Shown piece after piece: positions 21,998 through 25,897 of a stretch of DNA of 25,897 bases (its first letter is position 1; each line of letters begins with the position of its first letter). The notes under the pieces are model-generated. The model made no database searches. It worked only from the letters and a program-made list of their open reading frames with translations, and was not told where the DNA came from. The stretch spans positions 1-25,897 of the forward strand of contig JAWXTR010000035.1 of the NCBI GenBank assembly GCA_044433365.1, written 5' to 3'. This DNA comes from CAMQVM01 sp044433365. GTDB taxonomy: Bacteria; Bacteroidota; Bacteroidia; Bacteroidales; Rikenellaceae. Position numbers and translations under genes: made by a program.

Positions 21998-22050
21998 TCG
22001 AGCTTCAAAACTTGGAGGGATTCTCATTCTTCCATAAAAATCAAGAAAAT

Positions 22051-22410
22051 ATGACAGGAACATACCATCAAGGCGAAGATATAGTGATAAAAATTACACT
22101 ATACGACGACAAAAATTTAACAGAGCAGCATGAGGTCGACAGCTATAAGGTTGATTTATTGATTGTAAGTAGTGATAATACAATGTTGCTTGCATCGACC
22201 GACACAACCTCTGTTTTTGTAGATTGTGAGATAGAAAAGGTTGATGATTACACTCTACAAGCCCATTTTACTCCAGATTTAACCTCAAAATTGAGTGAAG
22301 GAGGGGCAAAATTGGAGATAAGATTGAAAAATTTGGATAGCGGAGAGACTACAATATCCACGAACGATCTAATATTTATTGAAGGGTCGGTAATTAGTAA
22401 ACTTGAATAA
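22051..22410 (+). CDS. Ig-like baseplate-type protein (BppU-N-like)
   Basis: From the ATG at 22051 the product has 119 residues; the upstream TTG at 22012 is less likely. It opens MTGTYHQGEDIVIKITLYDD and continues with alternating strands such as SYKVDLLIVSSDNTMLLAST and AKLEIRLKNLDSGETTISTN, the pattern of a single immunoglobulin-like domain. Similar N-terminal modules in phage baseplate upper proteins (BppU) attach receptor-binding fibres. The next gene is a fibre starting 2 bases later, so the pair looks like a split form of attachment module plus fibre. The last gene in the window carries a comparable domain fused to its own fibre. Family assignment is by pattern only. Confidence 0.55.
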   Translation: MTGTYHQGEDIVIKITLYDDKNLTEQHEVDSYKVDLLIVSSDNTMLLASTDTTSVFVDCEIEKVDDYTLQAHFTPDLTSKLSEGGAKLEIRLKNLDSGETTISTNDLIFIEGSVISKLE

Positions 22411-22412
22411 CT

Positions 22413-24242
22413 ATGGATAATTTAGAGGTTTTAGATAATGGGACTTTTTTGGTCTCTTCCAGCTCAACGCTATATATCCGACTTGGTATAAGCAACACTA
22501 TTTCGGGTGATGATAAAACAGCTCTTTTAGAGCTGAATAGTCAAGGTGATATAGTTGATTTCTATCACGATCAGATAGTTATCACCTCTGGAAATTACTC
22601 TTACAGTGGCTCTTCTGGTTATTCTCAGCAAGCTATTGAAGAGCTTAAACAAGAGCTTCTCGTATCGCTTGATAGCTATCTACTAAAACAGGTTTTTTAT
22701 GATTATATCGAAAATAGGTCGCTTTTAGAGGAGTATATCAAATATGTAGAGGAGCGAGATTTTCTCTACACCGAAAAAACTTTTGTTACTGAGCGGGGTT
22801 TTGTAATGTTTTTCGATGATGATACCTATAGCGAGGGAGGAGGCGATAGTAGTGGTGATGGTAGTGGTTCTACAGAGGGTACCCTAGACCATAGTGAGCT
22901 TACAAACCGTGATGCACTCTATCAACATCCAATCGATTCAATAACTGGGTTAAGAGAAATTATAGATAAACTTGAAAATGGTGAATTTTTAGCTCAAACT
23001 ACCATTTCGTGGGATGATATAGAGGATAAGCCCGAGGTTTATCACACTGAAAATGCAAATCTGTTTTCGATAGATTGGAAAGCTAAAGATGTTTTTGCAT
23101 CAGGTCAGGTTGTAATGTATACAACCTCTTCTATAGAGGGTGGTGATGCTGAGTCGGGGGCAGGAACTTTCTATCACGATCAGCTTTTAAATTTGGATCT
23201 AGCTAATCAACACCCAATTTCGGCAATCATAGATTTAGAGTCAATCCTAGAGGGGAAAGCAGATATCAATAATATACTTTGGGCAAATCTGCAAAATATT
23301 CCAGAGTGGATTACTGAAACTAAACCCACCTATACATGGGATGAGGTGACAGAAAAACCAGATGTTTATCACAGTGAAAATGCAAATCTTTTAACTATAG
23401 ATTGGAAAGCACGTATTTTATATACGGCACAAACTGTAGTGATGTTTTCGGATGGAGACGAAATTGAGGATGATGAGGGTGATAATGAATCTTCAGGGGG
23501 GACACTACTTCATGATGAACTTCAAAATTTAGATGTTGAAAATCAACACCCCATAGCAGCAATTATAGATTTACAAACTGCGCTAGATAGTGCAGCTATT
23601 TCGGCTGTTTGGTCTAATATAGAAGATGTTCCAACATGGATAGGCAGCAGTAAACCAGACTATAGTTGGTCGGAGATTGCAAGCAAACCTTCGTGGATAG
23701 ACTCTTTTGATCCAGATACAAAGTTGGATGTTGCAGGCGGAACTATAACAGGAGATTTACGACTTAAAGGTAGTGGTAATTATGGTAATAAACTGAGTTT
23801 TGGAGATAATAATTTTGTTTACTTATATGAGTCGAGCGACGACTGCTTAGATATAAAGGGAACAACCATAAATTTACTTGGAAGTGTAAATATAAGTAAT
23901 TTAAATCTAGTATCTGGGGGTGTTAAAATAGATGGGGTAGATTTAGAAATAGGACAACTTACATATTTTGACAATGGAAGTGATAACGAGATAAAAATTG
24001 TTGTAGGAGATGTTACAAAGTCGTTTGAGGTTGGTTACTCTGCTACATCTGGTTTTTCTGCTACATCTTCTGCTTTGTCTACTGCAAGAACTCTTTGGGG
24101 CTGCTTGTTTGATGGAACAGAAAATATCTCAGGAGATTTAATAGATGTAGTAAATATTGAAATGAGTGGAAAATTAGATGTCTCTAGTATCTCTGACGAT
24201 TCTATTAAGACTTGTGGAGGTGTTGTGATGTACTCTACTTAG
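22413..24242 (+). CDS. Tail-fibre-like protein with three repeat modules
   Basis: The product has 609 residues. Three modules start at about 157, 252 and 364. Each has the form LxHDxLxNLDxxNQHPIxxIxxL, then a W-S/D-xIxxxP segment, then (in the first two) KPxVYHxENANLxxIDWKA and a VVMYT/VVMFS step. The C-terminal 150 residues have classic phage-fibre text: VAGGTITGDLRLKG, SSALSTARTLWGCLFDGTEN and ISGDLIDVVNIEMSGKLDVS. It ends GGVVMYST, the same wording that begins an inter-module step, so it stops where another module would start. Acidic Gly/Ser/Asp linkers separate the modules. A role in host or surface binding is inferred from the family. A MITE lies 13 bases after the stop. Confidence 0.75.
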   Translation: MDNLEVLDNGTFLVSSSSTLYIRLGISNTISGDDKTALLELNSQGDIVDFYHDQIVITSGNYSYSGSSGYSQQAIEELKQELLVSLDSYLLKQVFYDYIENRSLLEEYIKYVEERDFLYTEKTFVTERGFVMFFDDDTYSEGGGDSSGDGSGSTEGTLDHSELTNRDALYQHPIDSITGLREIIDKLENGEFLAQTTISWDDIEDKPEVYHTENANLFSIDWKAKDVFASGQVVMYTTSSIEGGDAESGAGTFYHDQLLNLDLANQHPISAIIDLESILEGKADINNILWANLQNIPEWITETKPTYTWDEVTEKPDVYHSENANLLTIDWKARILYTAQTVVMFSDGDEIEDDEGDNESSGGTLLHDELQNLDVENQHPIAAIIDLQTALDSAAISAVWSNIEDVPTWIGSSKPDYSWSEIASKPSWIDSFDPDTKLDVAGGTITGDLRLKGSGNYGNKLSFGDNNFVYLYESSDDCLDIKGTTINLLGSVNISNLNLVSGGVKIDGVDLEIGQLTYFDNGSDNEIKIVVGDVTKSFEVGYSATSGFSATSSALSTARTLWGCLFDGTENISGDLIDVVNIEMSGKLDVSSISDDSIKTCGGVVMYST

Positions 24243-24255
24243 AGTATAGGGCACT

Positions 24256-24422
24256 TAAGTAGGGTAAAATAATTATTGGTGTATTTTTAATAGTGCTATT
24301 GGAGATGAGATTTTTTGCTATTGAATCGAAAATATAGTGGTTCTATATTGAGATTTAATAGTGAAAAATATCGCTCCAAGAGTGCTATTAAGAATATGGC
24401 AATAATTGTTTTACACTACTTA
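24256..24422. mobile_element. Foldback MITE, family A, copy 4 (complete, inverted)
   Basis: It is 167 bp, has the same orientation as copy 3 and appears identical to it across the element. The TA dinucleotides at both ends fit a target duplication. It lies between the two fibre genes of the virion-like cassette; the fibre stop codon at 24240-24242 is outside it. It would form a long stem in the mRNA and could reduce expression of the second fibre gene. Confidence 0.92.
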
Positions 24423-24467
24423 TATTCTAAAATTTTAAATTTTTATTGTAATTAAACAAAAAATAAA

Positions 24468-25897
24468 ATGATAAAACAGGGAGAGAGCCTATTTTATATG
24501 GGCAGATTATTAAAAAAAGAAATTTTTGGTTTAGGAGCGGAGGAGGTAGTTGAAGATCTTAGTGGTTTTGAATTTTACCTCTCCTTACAGACTAAAGATA
24601 GCGAGCAGTTGCGATTGCAAGGTGTGAAATATGATGGATATTTCACCTTTGAAGTTGATAATACCCAATCACTAAGTGGAAATTATAATGTAGAGGTGGG
24701 TGTAATGGTTGAGGGCAAAGTTTTGGTTTGCAACAAAAATAAATCGTTGTATGTAAAAAAATCGATACTTGCACAGTCGTTAAGTAGCTTAGAGGGTGTA
24801 ACAGATAATTCTGAGCTTACCACCAGTAGCGATAATACTACTACAATAATTACTCAAAGTAGTGATGATAGTGGTCAAGAGATGTCAAAATTTCTATATC
24901 GAATTGAACTAGTCGAGAGTGGAAGTGCTATAAATCTAAATGCGTGGAGCGATAGCTCTTCGATAGATGCTTATTTAGGACTAATATTAAAGGGCGAAAA
25001 AGGAGAGGCAGGAGAGGCTCAATTTACAATTACGATGGATGGCGTAAGTTATCAAAGTAGTGGCGGAAAGGTGACGCTACCTTATATCACTTGTGATAGT
25101 GTGCCAATTGAGGGTTCTCAGCGTGCAGTAACTTCTGATGGAATATATAGTGCAGATGAGGCAATAAGGGAAGATGTAAGTTGGATAAAAGATAGTGCTC
25201 TACCTATAAAAGCTGATAAGTCGGATGTTTATACAAAAGATGAGGCTGAGCAAAATTTTGTGGTCTTAGATGGTTATGTTGCTTACCAAGAGACAGAAAA
25301 GATAAAGTTAGCTGGAATTGAACAAGGGGCACAGGTTAACCCTACAACTTTACCAAACCCAAACGAGCTAATTATAAATGGGGTTTCTTACGATGGTTCG
25401 GAGAAAAAAGAGATTTTTATTACAGGTAGTGGTGATACAGTATCGTGGGACACATTGCCTGACAAGCCAGACTTTGCAGATGTAGCAATAAGTGGTGATT
25501 ATGAAGATTTAAAAAATAGACCAATCATCGACGATACCCCAACAGAAGATTCAATAAACGCTGTAAGCTCTGGGGGGGTCTATAGTGCGTTGCAGAATAT
25601 TGAAGCTGAGACCGTGACAACTTCGGGAAGCATTAATTCAACAGGGAGTGTAGTTTCAGAGAGTGATATATGGGCTAAAAGTAATGTTGTTGCAACTGGT
25701 CATCATACCACCTTTTATGGCAATTTCACCACCAATGAGGGTGGGTTTTCGACTAATATAGGCGACTTTTCAACGAGCGAGGGAGATTACAACACAACTG
25801 AGGGGTCGTTCTATCAAGGTGATAGAGAGGTAGCGTATAAGGACGAAATCACTAAAAACTTAGATATTACACAATTCCTACTAGCAGAAACAGGCAC
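24468..25897 (+). CDS. Second tail-fibre-like protein (continues past window)
   Basis: Reading from the ATG at 24468 gives 476 codons with no stop before the window ends. The N-terminal 105 residues (MIKQGESLFYMGRLLKKEIF onward, with GFEFYLSLQTKDSEQLRLQG and GNYNVEVGVMVEGKV) resemble the Ig-like protein at 22051. A Ser/Thr-rich linker and a short collagen-like GEKGEAGEA follow. Then comes fibre text: DGIYSADEAIREDVSW, KIKLAGIEQGAQVNP, WDTLPDKPDF, TPTEDSINAVSSGGVYSAL, and a run of short N-x-T-x-E-G strands (FTTNEGGFSTNIGDFSTSEG). These phrases are characteristic of phage tail fibres. It is thus an attachment domain and fibre fused in one protein, a variant of the split pair before it. Confidence 0.75.
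   Translation, partial: MIKQGESLFYMGRLLKKEIFGLGAEEVVEDLSGFEFYLSLQTKDSEQLRLQGVKYDGYFTFEVDNTQSLSGNYNVEVGVMVEGKVLVCNKNKSLYVKKSILAQSLSSLEGVTDNSELTTSSDNTTTIITQSSDDSGQEMSKFLYRIELVESGSAINLNAWSDSSSIDAYLGLILKGEKGEAGEAQFTITMDGVSYQSSGGKVTLPYITCDSVPIEGSQRAVTSDGIYSADEAIREDVSWIKDSALPIKADKSDVYTKDEAEQNFVVLDGYVAYQETEKIKLAGIEQGAQVNPTTLPNPNELIINGVSYDGSEKKEIFITGSGDTVSWDTLPDKPDFADVAISGDYEDLKNRPIIDDTPTEDSINAVSSGGVYSALQNIEAETVTTSGSINSTGSVVSESDIWAKSNVVATGHHTTFYGNFTTNEGGFSTNIGDFSTSEGDYNTTEGSFYQGDREVAYKDEITKNLDITQFLLAETG

Overview
The window is AT-rich bacterial DNA from a member of the Bacteroidota, most likely the order Bacteroidales. The evidence is the gene content (BamD lipoprotein, the Bacteroidota-type RNA polymerase omega-like protein, CoaBC, fused RibBA, MqnE), promoter-like sites of the TTTG-N20-21-TAnnTTTG type, and start codons without clear Shine-Dalgarno sequences. 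The species cannot be named from the sequence alone. MqnE points to the futalosine route of menaquinone synthesis.

Layout. Positions 190-3696 (+) carry a small lipoprotein, a GT4 glycosyltransferase, grpE and dnaJ. An intergenic stretch of about 650 bp follows, holding a terminator, a minus-strand gene remnant and a foldback MITE. Positions 4354-10693 (+) carry bamD, an omega-like gene, coaBC, an ABC-F (Uup-type) ATPase, mqnE and a TSCPD-domain gene. Positions 10818-11704 (-) hold a membrane protein and a stand-alone LytTR regulator with a MITE between them. A very small MotA/TolQ/ExbB-like gene (12046-12357, +) converges on exbD. Positions 12550-16517 (-) carry exbD, exbB, ribBA and lptG, transcribed in the order lptG, ribBA, exbB, exbD.

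From 17196 to the right edge (+) lies a virion-like cassette. It contains a scaffold-like acidic protein, a major-capsid-like protein with an unusual hydrophobic N-terminus, a small head-associated candidate, an adaptor-like protein, two small neck-like proteins, an Ig-like baseplate-type protein, a 609-residue fibre with three repeat modules, and a second fibre that runs off the window. No terminase, portal, protease or integrase is visible. The cassette starts directly beside lptG behind a host-type promoter, so it is either one end of a prophage with unusual gene order or a phage-derived particle locus. It is the best candidate for an undescribed system here.

Two families of non-coding foldback repeats run through both halves. 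Family A is a 167-bp, almost fully palindromic element with TA target duplications; there are three complete copies and one copy cut by the window edge. Family B is a set of variable-length foldbacks and solo ends with termini resembling GGGAACTTCTAAAATCTG; one end supplies the stop codon of mqnE. Their presence in the virion-like cassette suggests it has been in this genome for some time. No tRNA, rRNA, CRISPR array or transposase gene was seen.
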